Positions 27,063 through 35,595 of a stretch of 38,891 nt of DNA are shown here, in pieces. Under the pieces are notes generated by a model that saw only the letters and a program-made list of their open reading frames with translations, did not search any database and was not told the origin of the DNA. Source of the DNA: Ahrensia sp. (GTDB taxonomy: Bacteria; Pseudomonadota; Alphaproteobacteria; Rhizobiales; Rhizobiaceae); assembly GCA_002698425.1 (NCBI GenBank), contig NZXU01000104.1, positions 3,297-42,187 on the forward strand. Direction: 5' to 3'. Made by a program: the position numbers and the translations under genes. Position 1 is the stretch's first letter. Every line of letters starts with the position of its first letter.

Positions 27063-28150
27063 GCTGCGCCTCCGGCGATCCAGCGGCTATAGAGCGAGGT
27101 CGACAGCGCCCGGTCGCCCGCTTCCTCGCGGATGATCAACTCACCCGACTGGATCGCTCCGTCGCGGTCGAACCCGGTGAAGACATCGCGCATCATCTCG
27201 TGCACGGCGAAGAAGGAGGCGCGGATCGCATAGGCGGTCAGCGTCATCATGACCGGCTTGTCGGAAAGGATGTCCCGGCAGGTGTCGAGCATTTCCGGCA
27301 GATTGTCGAAGAGTTGCCAGACCTCGCCGTTCGGCCCGCGCCCATAGGCCGGCGGGTCGAGCAGGATGATGTCGTAGGAATTGCCGCGCCGCGCCTCGCG
27401 CTGCACGAATTTCAGCGCGTCCTCGCAGATCCAGCGGATCGGCCTGTCGGAGAGTTTCGCCAGGTCCTGGTTTTCGCGCGCCCATGTAATCGCCTTTTTC
27501 GACGCGTCGACATGGGTGACATGCGCCCCGGCTTCCGCCGCGACAAGCGAGGCGACGCCGGTATAGCCAAACAGGTTGAGCACCTTGAGTTGCCGGTCCG
27601 AGGCACGGATGCGCGCCGCCATGTCGCGCCAGTGGACCGCCTGCTCGGGAAACACGCCGACATGGCGAAACGAGGTGAAGCGGCCGAAATAGGGGGTGCC
27701 GTCGAAACCCATCTCCCAGGTTTCGCCGAGCTGTTTTCCCGGGAAGCGCCAGCGCCCGAGGCCTTCTTCGTCCGTATCGCCGGTGAAGACGGCGTCGGCT
27801 TTTTCCCATTCGCCGCGCGCCAGCTTCTTCGCCCAGATCGCCTGCGCTTCCGGCCGGATGATGCGATAGGGGCCGTAGCGCTCCAGTTTCTCGCCGTCCC
27901 CGCTGTCGAGCAGCGCATAGTCGGCGTCAGCCGCCGTCTCGAGGATCACCGGCGCTTCGCCGCGTGGAACCGCGCCCTCGCGCCTCGGGCGCGGCGCGCG
28001 CGGTTCGGGAGCAGCCGTCTTTTCCGCCGGCTGCGCATGTTTCGGCCGCGGCCGGAAAACGCGCCCGCGCGTTTCGGCGGGCTTACCGCCCTGTCCGCCG
28101 CCGGGGCGGTTTTTCTGCCGGTTCTTCTTTCGCGAATCCGTCTGGGCCAA
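27059..28150 (-). CDS. Class I SAM-dependent rRNA methyltransferase (RlmI/RlmK-like)
   Basis: Predicted 23S rRNA cytosine or guanine methyltransferase. The catalytic part has a SAM-binding motif LNLFGYTGVASLVAAEAGA (191-209), acidic residue in HVDASKKAITWARENQ, and motif IV ILLDPPAYGRG (262-272). Residues 1-65 form a low-complexity extension rich in Lys, Arg, Pro and Gln, likely disordered and RNA-binding; it is unusually long for the family. The ATG at 28150 (MAQTDSRKKNRQK) is the only plausible start before the conserved region, though a later non-ATG start could omit part of the extension. No PUA domain is evident. Exact target not determinable by eye. Confidence 0.86.
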   Translation of the reverse strand: MAQTDSRKKNRQKNRPGGGQGGKPAETRGRVFRPRPKHAQPAEKTAAPEPRAPRPRREGAVPRGEAPVILETAADADYALLDSGDGEKLERYGPYRIIRPEAQAIWAKKLARGEWEKADAVFTGDTDEEGLGRWRFPGKQLGETWEMGFDGTPYFGRFTSFRHVGVFPEQAVHWRDMAARIRASDRQLKVLNLFGYTGVASLVAAEAGAHVTHVDASKKAITWARENQDLAKLSDRPIRWICEDALKFVQREARRGNSYDIILLDPPAYGRGPNGEVWQLFDNLPEMLDTCRDILSDKPVMMTLTAYAIRASFFAVHEMMRDVFTGFDRDGAIQSGELIIREEAGDRALSTSLYSRWIAGGAA

Positions 28151-28221
28151 TGCTCGGGCTTTCAGAATGTTTGCCGCCGTCTATGGCGCAGATGCGGATG
28201 AAATCCAAGCGCCCGGCGCAT

Positions 28222-28241
28222 GCGGCCTTCGTTCAGGCCGC
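28222..28241 (-). other. GC-rich hairpin at the stop of the ornithine-cyclodeaminase gene
   Basis: GCGGCCT and AGGCCGC, 7 bp each with a 6-nt loop, form a perfect stem overlapping the stop codon at 28233. No T-tract follows, so it is at best a weak or Rho-aided terminator in the 82-bp gap before the rRNA methyltransferase gene. It may mark the end of the sppA-ihfB-lapA-ocd unit. Confidence 0.25.
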
Positions 28242-29180
28242 GAGCTTCGCCGCCAGGATCGCGGCGGCGAGATCTTCCAGCGCCGCGCCGGTCGACTTGA
28301 ACAGCGTGATCTCGTCCGCCGAGGACCGCCCCTTGTGCTGACCAGAGGCCAAAGCGGTGAGGTCGGCGCGGATGTCGTGCTCGGTCATCACGCCCGCTTT
28401 CAACGGCTGCACGATATCGCCGCCTTCCTTCGTCGCGCCTTCGAACGTGTCGACGAAGATCGAGGCGCGGCGGATGCAGGCATCGTCGCTCTCCCGCATG
28501 GCCGGGGTGAACGCGCCGACGAGATCGATATGCGTTCCGGGCTTGACCAGATCGCCCTTGATCAGGGGCGCGGAGGACAGCGTCGCCGCACTGATCGTGT
28601 CGGCGGATGCGACCGCGCCGTCCAAGTCTTCCGTTGCGCTCGCATCGAACCCGTCGGCGGCGAGCGCTTCCGCCATCTTGACCGCCTTGTCATGCGAGCG
28701 ATTCCACGCCACGATCCGCTTGTAAGGCCTCGTGCTGGCATGGGCGCGGACGAGAAACGGCGCCAGTTCGCCGGCCCCGAGAACGAGCAGTGTTTCCGCA
28801 TCGGCGGGCGCAAGGTAGCGCGCCGCAAGCGCGGAGGCGCAGGACGTCCGCCACAGCGTCAGCCGCGTGCCGTCGACCAGCGCTTCCGGCTTGCCGGTCT
28901 TTCCGTCCATCAGGATATAGGAAGCCATCACCGCCGGCAGCGACAGTTTGCCGTTGTCCGGCGTCACCGTCGCGATCTTCACGCCGATATGGCCGAGCCC
29001 CACATCGCGGCTCCAGGCCGGCATCAGCAACAGGGTCTGGTCGGCGCCGCCTTCGCGCTCGATCGTGTGATGATGGCGCAGCGGCGCGGTCACCCCCTCG
29101 ACAAAGGCGTCGCGCAATGCGTCGATGACCGTTTCATAGGTAAACAGCCGGTCGATATCGTCGGCGGAAATGATCTTCAT
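28233..29180 (-). CDS. Ornithine cyclodeaminase / mu-crystallin family protein
   Basis: NAD(P)-dependent enzyme family that includes ornithine cyclodeaminase (ornithine to proline), alanine dehydrogenase and cyclic ketimine reductases. The 315 residues show HIGVKIATVTPDN with the substrate-binding Lys68, LWRTSCASALAARYLA (109-124) and the dinucleotide fold LVLGAGELAPFLVRAH (132-147). Substrate cannot be decided by eye. If it acts on ornithine it would share a substrate with OlsB, 6 kb away, but this is speculation. The ATG at 29180 lies 12 bp after lapA on the same strand, so the two are probably co-transcribed. Confidence 0.88.
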   Translation of the reverse strand: MKIISADDIDRLFTYETVIDALRDAFVEGVTAPLRHHHTIEREGGADQTLLLMPAWSRDVGLGHIGVKIATVTPDNGKLSLPAVMASYILMDGKTGKPEALVDGTRLTLWRTSCASALAARYLAPADAETLLVLGAGELAPFLVRAHASTRPYKRIVAWNRSHDKAVKMAEALAADGFDASATEDLDGAVASADTISAATLSSAPLIKGDLVKPGTHIDLVGAFTPAMRESDDACIRRASIFVDTFEGATKEGGDIVQPLKAGVMTEHDIRADLTALASGQHKGRSSADEITLFKSTGAALEDLAAAILAAKLAA

Positions 29181-29192
29181 GGGAACTGGCGG

Positions 29193-29537
29193 TCAGCGCG
29201 ACAAGGCAAGCGACTGGCCCGGTTTCGTTTCCCCGCCATTGTTGCGCTTCTGGTCCTCGACCTCGTAGCGCAGGCTGGCGGCTTCCTTCTTGTAGCGGCG
29301 TTCCATCTTGCGATGCTTGCCCTGGGCAAACCATGCGCCGATCCCGCCCGCCAGCACGCCGATACCGACCGCCGCGAAGAGCCAGATGAACATCGGCGCG
29401 TTGATCGTCAGCGCCGGGTTCTGCGGATTGAACACGTCGAACCGCAGGGGCACGGCGCCGCGATTGGCGACGGCCAGCGCGATCAGCACGATCGCCAGGG
29501 GAATGGTGATGAAGATGGAAATCAGTCGCCGAAACAT
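29193..29537 (-). CDS. lapA: LapA-domain (DUF1049) inner-membrane protein
   Basis: Small membrane protein related to LapA, which in enterobacteria acts with LapB in lipopolysaccharide assembly control. The 114 residues contain two membrane helices (about 5-25 and 48-70) separated by a short periplasmic loop with RGAVPLRFDVF, then a cytoplasmic, strongly charged coiled-coil tail (KHRKMERRYKKEAASL). It sits between ihfB and the ornithine-cyclodeaminase gene, all minus strand; a position next to ihfB is common for this family. A lapB gene is not present here. Confidence 0.85.
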   Translation of the reverse strand: MFRRLISIFITIPLAIVLIALAVANRGAVPLRFDVFNPQNPALTINAPMFIWLFAAVGIGVLAGGIGAWFAQGKHRKMERRYKKEAASLRYEVEDQKRNNGGETKPGQSLALSR

Positions 29538-29590
29538 GATCGATCAACTCCCGCACAAGGGCCGGACTGTCAAGTCCAGAGGCGCTCGCC

Positions 29591-29869
29591 TTACTTGTTG
29601 AGCCGCTCGCGCAGTTCCTTGCCGGTCTTGAAGAACGGCACCCATTTTTCCTCGACGGAGACCTTGTCGCCGGTTCTCGGGTTGCGGCCTTCGCGCGCCG
29701 GACGGTTCTTCACCGAGAATGCGCCAAATCCGCGCAGTTCGACCCGGCTTCCTTGGGCGAGGCTGTCGGTGATTTCATCGAATACCGCATTGACGATATT
29801 CTCGACGTCGCGCTGGAACAGATGAGGGTTCCGGTTGGCGATGATCTGGACGAGTTCGGATTTGATCAA
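29591..29869 (-). CDS. ihfB: Integration host factor beta subunit
   Basis: DNA-bending nucleoid protein that works as a heterodimer with IhfA; it assists sigma-54 promoters among others. The 92 residues carry the HU/IHF core: [25 protein letters not shown], then [14 protein letters not shown], and the DNA-intercalating arm [15 protein letters not shown] with the conserved proline. The start is TTG at 29869: an exact GGAGG lies 6 bases upstream and the protein then begins IKSEL as in relatives; the longer upstream reading frame is rejected. It lies 35 bp after sppA on the same strand. RpoN, encoded 3.4 kb away, is a functional partner. Confidence 0.94.
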   Translation of the reverse strand: MIKSELVQIIANRNPHLFQRDVENIVNAVFDEITDSLAQGSRVELRGFGAFSVKNRPAREGRNPRTGDKVSVEEKWVPFFKTGKELRERLNK

Positions 29870-29904
29870 GGCGGGCCTCCGCTCCGGTCGGAAATGCCGG
29901 CAAA

Positions 29905-30858
29905 TTACTCGGCACCGTGCCAAACCGAGATCAGACCGTCAAGGAAAAGACGTTGCTGCAATGCCTCGACGGCAGTATTTTGGGAGAGGTCGAGGCCGAG
30001 CCACCGCGCAATCGCCACCGAGGACAGCAATCCGGAAGCCGGTTCCTCCTTCTTCCACTCGACGACCTTGAGTCCTTCGGCGACGCCCTTGCTGGTCAGC
30101 CATTCGCGCGCCGCTTCCTCGCCGCCGACGGCGTCGATCAGCTTGTTTTCGACCGCTTGCCGGCCGGTGAAAACCGAGCCGTCCGCCACGGCCGCGATCT
30201 CCGCGTCGGTCAGGTCGCGGCGTTCTTGCACGAGATCCTTGAACCAGGCGTAGCTGTCCAGGATCATGCGCCGCATCATCGCTTCCGCGCCCGGCGGAGG
30301 CGTGTCGAACATGCCCGGCTCGGCCTTGAGCGGCGTCGATTTGATCGTCTGGACATCGATCCCGACATTGTCGAGAAGCTCTGCGAAATTCGGATACTGG
30401 ATGAGGACGCCGATCGAGCCGACGATCGACGTCTTGCGTGCGACGATATGATCCGTCGCGGCCGCGATCATGTAGCCCGCGGATGCCGCCAGCGTCCCCA
30501 CTTCGGCGGCGACCGGTTTCTTGTCCGCCAGCTTGCGCACCGCCTCGTAGATCGCTTCGCCGCCCGTCGTCGTGCCGCCGGGCGAGTTGATCGACAGGAT
30601 GACGCCTTTCACGGCGTCGGAATTGCCGGCCCTGTCGAGCATGTCGATGAGTTTTTCGTCCATGCCGATCGTGCCGCCGATGCGTATCTTGGCCACATGC
30701 GGCCGCGATTTGGCGCCGAACTCGTCCCGGGAGATCGAGGCGAAGGCGATCGCGAACAGGCCGGCCAGCATGACGACAACGGCCGCGACGCGCCAGAATG
30801 TCAGTTTTCGCCTCAGTCTCCGGCGGTCGATAATATCGTCGGCGAAGTGTTCGGACAT
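29905..30858 (-). CDS. sppA: Signal peptide peptidase SppA, short (36K) type
   Basis: Membrane-bound serine protease (family S49) that degrades cleaved signal peptides. The 317 residues have one N-terminal membrane helix (about 21-42). The catalytic Ser126 is in TLAASAGYM and the general base is probably Lys178 (PLKAEPGMF); the 52-residue spacing equals that of the Ser-Lys dyad in Bacillus SppA. NSPGG (91-95) forms the oxyanion strand. The ATG at 30858 follows AGAGGA; the upstream extension to 31014 is not supported. It is divergent from lptC across 167 bp and starts the sppA-ihfB-lapA-ocd run. Confidence 0.93.
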   Translation of the reverse strand: MSEHFADDIIDRRRLRRKLTFWRVAAVVVMLAGLFAIAFASISRDEFGAKSRPHVAKIRIGGTIGMDEKLIDMLDRAGNSDAVKGVILSINSPGGTTTGGEAIYEAVRKLADKKPVAAEVGTLAASAGYMIAAATDHIVARKTSIVGSIGVLIQYPNFAELLDNVGIDVQTIKSTPLKAEPGMFDTPPPGAEAMMRRMILDSYAWFKDLVQERRDLTDAEIAAVADGSVFTGRQAVENKLIDAVGGEEAAREWLTSKGVAEGLKVVEWKKEEPASGLLSSVAIARWLGLDLSQNTAVEALQQRLFLDGLISVWHGAE

Positions 30859-31025
30859 GGTATCCTCTGGTATCTGGTCTGTAACTTGCGGCCAAAACGC
30901 CCTGGACTTGCGTTTTGCCATCGGATCGCCACTTCTTGGACTAATCCGGGAATCACCATAGGCCCGCGCGCGCGGATTGGCGAGTTCATTCAACGCATCA
31001 GGGCGCAGACACAAGGACGCGACAC

Positions 31026-31727
31026 ATGGCGAGACAGGAGACGGTGCGGTTGCCGGGCGCCTCGCGCCAGCGCACCTATCGCAGCGCCCGGTCCCATTCC
31101 GGCCGCGTGCGCGCCGCGAAGGTCATTTTGCCCGTGCTCGCGGTCGCGGGCATTCTTGTGACGGTCGGTTGGATGTACCTGTCGCGCATCACGCCCGATA
31201 TCGGCATGGATCTGACCAGCACCGCCATTCGCGACGGCAAGCTGATCATGGCAAATCCCAAGCTCGATGGCCTGACCTCGGCCGATCAGCCCTATTCGGT
31301 GCGCGCCGCCCGGGCCATTCAGGACCTCACCGGCACGAAGACCATCGATCTCGAACGCCTGCAGGCCGATGTGCCCCTGACGGCTGACGTCATGGCGCGA
31401 ATCACGTCCAATGCCGGAAGCTACAACTCGGAAGCCAACACGCTCGATTTGATGAACACGATTCGGGTCGAGACGACGGACGGCATGAGCGCGGAACTGG
31501 AAACGGCCGCCATCGATCTGCAGAGGGGTCGCATGTCGACCCCCGATCCGGTGCGGATTTCCCTGCCCGGCGCGGTCATCGAAGCCGATCGCATGACGGT
31601 CGAGGACAATGGCCGCAGGTTGCTCTTTGAAAGTCGGGTTAAACTTGTGGTACAGCCGGGACAGTTCAAGCCCGGAGAATCAATCGGGCAGCCGGTCGGC
31701 AACGCCGGCGCACAAACAGGAAACTGA
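31026..31727 (+). CDS. lptC: LPS export protein LptC
   Basis: Bitopic inner-membrane protein that passes lipopolysaccharide from the LptBFG transporter to LptA. The 233 residues have a basic cytoplasmic start, one membrane helix (about 31-53, AAKVILPVLAVAGILVTVGW) and a periplasmic beta-jellyroll with MANPKLDGLTSADQPYSVRA and DLTADV-type repeats typical of alphaproteobacterial LptC. The ATG at 31026 follows AAGGACG. It is divergent from sppA and 2 bp upstream of lptA. The 167-bp divergent gap contains one GANTC site (30950-30954) but no promoter I would assert. lptF and lptG are not in the window. Confidence 0.9.
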   Translation: MARQETVRLPGASRQRTYRSARSHSGRVRAAKVILPVLAVAGILVTVGWMYLSRITPDIGMDLTSTAIRDGKLIMANPKLDGLTSADQPYSVRAARAIQDLTGTKTIDLERLQADVPLTADVMARITSNAGSYNSEANTLDLMNTIRVETTDGMSAELETAAIDLQRGRMSTPDPVRISLPGAVIEADRMTVEDNGRRLLFESRVKLVVQPGQFKPGESIGQPVGNAGAQTGN

Positions 31728-31729
31728 CC

Positions 31730-32287
31730 ATGATCGCCAGACCCCTTTTGCGCCGTGCGGCCCTGATCGCGACGCTGCCTCTGCTCGTCCTCGCATCAGC
31801 CGCAGACACGATCGCCCAGGACAGCACCACCGGCCTGCGCATCGACAGCGACAAGCCGGTTCAGGTCGAGGGCGATACGTTGGAAGTCCTGGAAGACCAG
31901 AGCAGGGCGATCTTTTCGGGCAACGTCCGGGTCTCCCAGGACGCGACCGTCCTTCGCACGGGCAAGCTCGTCATCCACTATGCCGGCGGATCGGAAGGAT
32001 CGATCGCCGCGGGCGGCTCCAAGATCCGCAAGCTTGAAGCCACGGGCGGCGTCAATATCCAGTCCGGCACCCAGGTCGCAACCGGCGATACCGGCACCTT
32101 CGACATGGGAACCGAGGTTCTGGTGCTCACCGGCAAGCGCGTCACCCTGTCCGACGGCGGCAATGTCGCCACCGGCTGCAAGCTGACCGTCGCGATGCAG
32201 TCCGGCCGCGCCAAGCTGACCGGCTGCGGCGACGCCGGAAGCCGCCCGACCATCCTGCTGCAACCGCAATCGGTCGGCGGCAACTAG
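31730..32287 (+). CDS. lptA: LPS transport periplasmic protein LptA (OstA family)
   Basis: Periplasmic bridge protein that carries lipopolysaccharide to the outer membrane LptDE complex. The 185-residue precursor has a signal peptide (MIARPLLRRAALIATLPLLV, cleavage near the AQD) and an OstA/LptA beta-jellyroll: DKPVQVEGDTLEVLEDQSRAIFSG, then NVRVSQDATVL and a lone-cysteine pair near the C-terminus (ATGCKLTV, TGCGDAG) that could form a disulfide. It begins 2 bp after the lptC stop, so translation is coupled. lptB follows after 9 bp. Confidence 0.91.
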   Translation: MIARPLLRRAALIATLPLLVLASAADTIAQDSTTGLRIDSDKPVQVEGDTLEVLEDQSRAIFSGNVRVSQDATVLRTGKLVIHYAGGSEGSIAAGGSKIRKLEATGGVNIQSGTQVATGDTGTFDMGTEVLVLTGKRVTLSDGGNVATGCKLTVAMQSGRAKLTGCGDAGSRPTILLQPQSVGGN

Positions 32288-32296
32288 GAAAACGCG

Positions 32297-33193
32297 GTGT
32301 CGGTCCTCAATCTGTTTCAACGCCGGGGCGAAAAACAGGCTTCAGCGCAATCTGCATTATCCGGGTCCGCGGACGCCGTACCGGATGAAGACGCCTTGCC
32401 GGATGAAATCGCGAAGCCGCAGGGTGCGTCCCATATGGCCGCCGGCGATGGTTTCCAGCCGGACAGGATGCAGGGCACGCTCATTGCCCGCGGCCTGACC
32501 AAGGCCTATCGCGGACGCCGGGTCGTCGACGGCGTGACCATGGGCGTGCGCGCCGGCGAGGCCGTCGGCCTGCTTGGGCCGAACGGCGCCGGCAAGACGA
32601 CCTGTTTCTACATGGTCACCGGGCTCGTGCCGGCCGATGGCGGCCAGATCCTGATCGACGGCAATGACGTCACCCACATGCCCATGTATCAGCGGGCCCG
32701 TCTCGGCATCGGCTACCTGCCGCAGGAGGCCTCGATCTTTCGCGGCCTGAGCGTCGAGAAGAACATCATGGCGGTGCTCGAAGTCGTCGAGAAGAACGCT
32801 GCCGAGCGGCGGCGCAAGCTCGATGAGCTGCTCGAGGAATTCTCCATAGCCCATCTGCGCAAGGCGCCCTCCATTGCGCTTTCCGGCGGCGAGCGGCGCC
32901 GTTGCGAGATCGCCCGCGCGCTGGCCTCGGATCCGGCTTTCATGCTGCTCGACGAACCGTTCGCCGGCGTTGATCCCATCGCCGTGTCGGATATTCAGGA
33001 ACTTGTCCGCCATTTGACCCAGCGCGGCATCGGCGTGCTGATCACGGATCACAATGTCCGCGAGACCCTCGGTCTGATCGACCGTGCCTATATCATCCAT
33101 GCCGGAAAGGTGCTGACCCAGGGCAAGCCGGACGAGATCATCGCCAATCCCGATGTCCGCCGCTTCTATCTCGGCGAGAGTTTTTCACTTTAA
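32297..33193 (+). CDS. lptB: LPS export ABC transporter ATP-binding protein LptB
   Basis: Cytoplasmic ATPase that powers lipopolysaccharide extraction. Motifs are complete: Walker [10 protein letters not shown] (94-102), Q-loop in YLPQEASIF, signature LSGGE (195-199), Walker [14 protein letters not shown] (215-227) and switch His252. The start is GTG at 32297 after AGGAAAA, giving 298 residues, about 55 more than E. coli LptB. The extra N-terminal part ([13 protein letters not shown] then an acidic, Asp/Glu/Ala-rich stretch) is low-complexity; internal ATGs at 32435 and 32468 would give a family-length protein. A shorter extension is seen in other rhizobial LptB proteins, so the GTG start is favoured but not certain. 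Confidence 0.93.
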   Translation: MSVLNLFQRRGEKQASAQSALSGSADAVPDEDALPDEIAKPQGASHMAAGDGFQPDRMQGTLIARGLTKAYRGRRVVDGVTMGVRAGEAVGLLGPNGAGKTTCFYMVTGLVPADGGQILIDGNDVTHMPMYQRARLGIGYLPQEASIFRGLSVEKNIMAVLEVVEKNAAERRRKLDELLEEFSIAHLRKAPSIALSGGERRRCEIARALASDPAFMLLDEPFAGVDPIAVSDIQELVRHLTQRGIGVLITDHNVRETLGLIDRAYIIHAGKVLTQGKPDEIIANPDVRRFYLGESFSL

Positions 33194-33285
33194 TCGACAT
33201 TTCTTGCGGAACGATTTGACAGCCGCCGCTGTATAAGCAATTTTTGGGCCAGTTGGGTTGCGCGTAAGAGGATCGGTGTTCGGGG

Positions 33286-34821
33286 ATGGCGTTATCGGCC
33301 AAGCTCAATCTGCGGCAAAGCCAGTCGATGGTGATGACGCCGCAGCTGCTCCAGTCGATCAGGCTATTGCAGTTTACGCAACTGGAGCTCGACCAGTTCG
33401 TTCAGGACCAGATTGAGATCAACCCGCTTCTCGAACGGGATGCGTCGCAGGATAGCGCGCCCGATATGGAGCGCCCCGCGCTTTCCGAACCGGACGCCGG
33501 CTCCGACATAAATGCCGCCGAGGATTGGTCGATGGACGAGCTGGAAGTCAGTTCCTCGGCAATTGCCGACAAGCTGGATTCCTCGCTCGACAACGTCTTT
33601 CCGGATGATCCGGGGCAGAGCGACGGCGGGTCGCCGGCGCAAGGCCCGCTCTCCGGCCGCAACGGTTCCGATGTCATCGGCCGGCCCGATGCCGATTTCG
33701 ACCTGGAATCGGTGATCGCAGGAAGCCTAACGCTGCGCGATCACCTGCACGAACAGATCAGCCTGACCTTGCGCACCGTGTCGGATCGCGCCATCGCGCA
33801 CGAGCTGGTCGATGCGCTCGATCCCAACGGCTATCTCGACGCCGATTTCGACGAAGTCGCGGAGCGGCTCGGCTGCGAATGCGAGGATGTGGAAGCCGTG
33901 CTGGGCGCCTTGCAGGAGATGGACCCGCCGGGCGTCTTCGCCGCCAGCCTGTCCGAGTGCCTTGCCCTGCAACTGCGTCGCCTGGACCGCTACGATCCGG
34001 CGATGGCGGCGCTGCTGGAAAACCTGCCCCTGCTTGCGAAGCGGGACTTCAAGGCGCTCTCGCGCATCTGCGGCGTGGATGAGGGCGACCTGATCGACAT
34101 GCTGTCGGAGATCCGCACGCTCGATCCGCGTCCGGGTCTCGCCTTCGAGCCGTCGGGCACCGAGGCCATCGTCTATGACGTCGAGGTGCGCGAAGCGGCC
34201 GACAAGTCGTGGCGCATCGAGCTCAATCCCGATGCGCTTCCCCGCATCCTCGTCGATCGCGACTATTACGCCCGGATCTCGCGCACGGGCCTGTCGTCCG
34301 ACGAGAAGCTGTTCATGAGCGAATGCCTGCAGAACGCCACATGGCTGGAGCGCAGCCTCGATCAGCGCGCCACCACGATCCTCAAGGTCGCGACCGAGAT
34401 TGTCCGCCAGCAGGACGCGTTTTTCGTTCATGGCGTCAGCGCGCTGAAGCCGATGACGATGAAGATGGTCGCCGACGCCATCGGCATGCATGAGTCGACG
34501 GTCAGTCGTGTCAGCGCCAACAAATACATGCTCACCCCGCGCGGCATGCTGGAATTCCGATATTTCTTCACCGTGTCGATTTCGTCGAGCGGCGGCGAGG
34601 ACGGTCACTCGTCGGAAGCCGTGCGGCAGCGCATCAGGACGATGATCGACCGCGAATCGCCCGACTCGATCCTGTCCGACGATGCGCTGGTGGCGATGCT
34701 GAAGGGCGAGGGCATCGACATCGCGCGCCGCACCGTCGCCAAATACCGCGAGGGCATGAACATCGCGTCGTCCGTGCAGCGCCGCCGCGAGAAGCGGGCG
34801 CTCGCTGTCGCCCACGGCTGA
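33286..34821 (+). CDS. rpoN: RNA polymerase sigma-54 factor
   Basis: Sigma factor for -24/-12 promoters, controlling nitrogen metabolism, dicarboxylate uptake and other functions with AAA+ activators. The 511 residues have the glutamine/leucine-rich region I (LRQSQSMVMTPQLLQSIRLL), an acidic region II (about 60-130), the core-binding region, a helix-turn-helix (MKMVADAIGMHESTVSRVSA) and the RpoN box ARRTVAKYRE (480-489). The ATG at 33286 is 92 bp after lptB. The gap contains a TTGACA (33216-33221), but no -10 at suitable spacing. The order lptB-rpoN-hpf-ptsN is widely conserved in proteobacteria. Confidence 0.97.
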   Translation: MALSAKLNLRQSQSMVMTPQLLQSIRLLQFTQLELDQFVQDQIEINPLLERDASQDSAPDMERPALSEPDAGSDINAAEDWSMDELEVSSSAIADKLDSSLDNVFPDDPGQSDGGSPAQGPLSGRNGSDVIGRPDADFDLESVIAGSLTLRDHLHEQISLTLRTVSDRAIAHELVDALDPNGYLDADFDEVAERLGCECEDVEAVLGALQEMDPPGVFAASLSECLALQLRRLDRYDPAMAALLENLPLLAKRDFKALSRICGVDEGDLIDMLSEIRTLDPRPGLAFEPSGTEAIVYDVEVREAADKSWRIELNPDALPRILVDRDYYARISRTGLSSDEKLFMSECLQNATWLERSLDQRATTILKVATEIVRQQDAFFVHGVSALKPMTMKMVADAIGMHESTVSRVSANKYMLTPRGMLEFRYFFTVSISSSGGEDGHSSEAVRQRIRTMIDRESPDSILSDDALVAMLKGEGIDIARRTVAKYREGMNIASSVQRRREKRALAVAHG

Positions 34822-34903
34822 CCGCGAAAATGCGACACCGTCACGCCCCTGTCATTTTTTGCCGTGCGGACTTCACAGTCTTGCATCTTTCGCCCAATCT
34901 GTG

Positions 34904-34925
34904 GTTTGGGCGTCCACGCCCCAAC
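34904..34925 (+). other. Hairpin in the hpf leader
   Basis: GTTTGGGCG (34904-34912) pairs with CGCCCCAAC (34917-34925) at 8 of 9 positions around a TCCA loop, 22 bp upstream of the hpf ATG and just before its ribosome site GAGGAG (34936-34941). It could be an mRNA hairpin or an operator dyad. No T-tract follows, so it is not a simple terminator of rpoN. Confidence 0.35.
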
Positions 34926-34947
34926 GAAGAAGCATGAGGAGTTGCCA

Positions 34948-35529
34948 ATGGGTTTGCGCGTTTCGGGAAAACACATGGATATCGGTGATGCGTTCCGCGA
35001 GCGGATCGAGGGTCGCATCGAAGAGGCACTCGCAAAATACTTCGACCGAGGCGCCAATGGCCATGTAACGGTCGAAAAATCCGGGACCCGTTTCACGACC
35101 GACTGCATGCTGCATCTCGATTCCGGTACCGTTCTTCAGGCGACCGGCGAGGCTCAGGATCCGCAGGCGAGCTTCGATGCCGCCGCCGAGCGTATCGAGA
35201 AGCGTCTGCGCCGCTACAAGCGCCGTCTCAAGCAGCATCTCACCGACGAGTCCGCCAGCCGCAACGAGGAATATGCCTATCGCGTGCTCGAGGCGGTGCC
35301 CGAGACCGAAGAGGAAACGGTGCCCGAGGACTATGCGCCGGTTGTCGTAGCGGAACGGTCAATGCAGCTCGCGACAATGCCTGTGTCTTCGGCGGTTTTA
35401 CAACTGGACCTGCAGGACAACCCGGTATATGTGTTCCGAAACGCAGGCAGCGGCGACGTCAATCTGGTCTACCGCCGTGCCGACGGAAACATTGGCTGGA
35501 TAGATCCGGGCTCGATTAAGCAATCATAA
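34948..35529 (+). CDS. hpf: Ribosome hibernation-promoting factor, long form
   Basis: Binds idle 70S ribosomes and, through its C-terminal domain, pairs them into 100S dimers in stationary phase. The 193 residues contain the N-terminal ribosome-binding domain (about 1-100; GLRVSGKHMDIGDAF, RIEKRLRRYKRRLKQH) and the C-terminal dimerisation domain (about 130-190; DLQDNPVYVFRNAGSGDVNLVYRRADG). The ATG at 34948 follows GAGGAG; a longer frame from 34864 is not supported. Located between rpoN and ptsN as in many proteobacteria, where the short form is more usual in gamma-proteobacteria and the long form in alphaproteobacteria. Confidence 0.94.
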   Translation: MGLRVSGKHMDIGDAFRERIEGRIEEALAKYFDRGANGHVTVEKSGTRFTTDCMLHLDSGTVLQATGEAQDPQASFDAAAERIEKRLRRYKRRLKQHLTDESASRNEEYAYRVLEAVPETEEETVPEDYAPVVVAERSMQLATMPVSSAVLQLDLQDNPVYVFRNAGSGDVNLVYRRADGNIGWIDPGSIKQS

Positions 35530-35595
35530 TCGAACGATTTTGAAACGCGCCGTACTGCGCGCGATGAAGCTCGAATTGTCCGCAAGGATAAGTGC

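Noticed and set aside
33216..33237. TTGACA followed by TATAAG before rpoN as a sigma-70 promoter
   Set aside because: Only 10 bp separate the two hexamers; no acceptable -10 occurs at 16-18 bp.
33245..33261. TGGG...TTGC before rpoN as a sigma-54 (-24/-12) autoregulatory promoter
   Set aside because: The GG-to-GC distance is two bases too long for a -24/-12 element.
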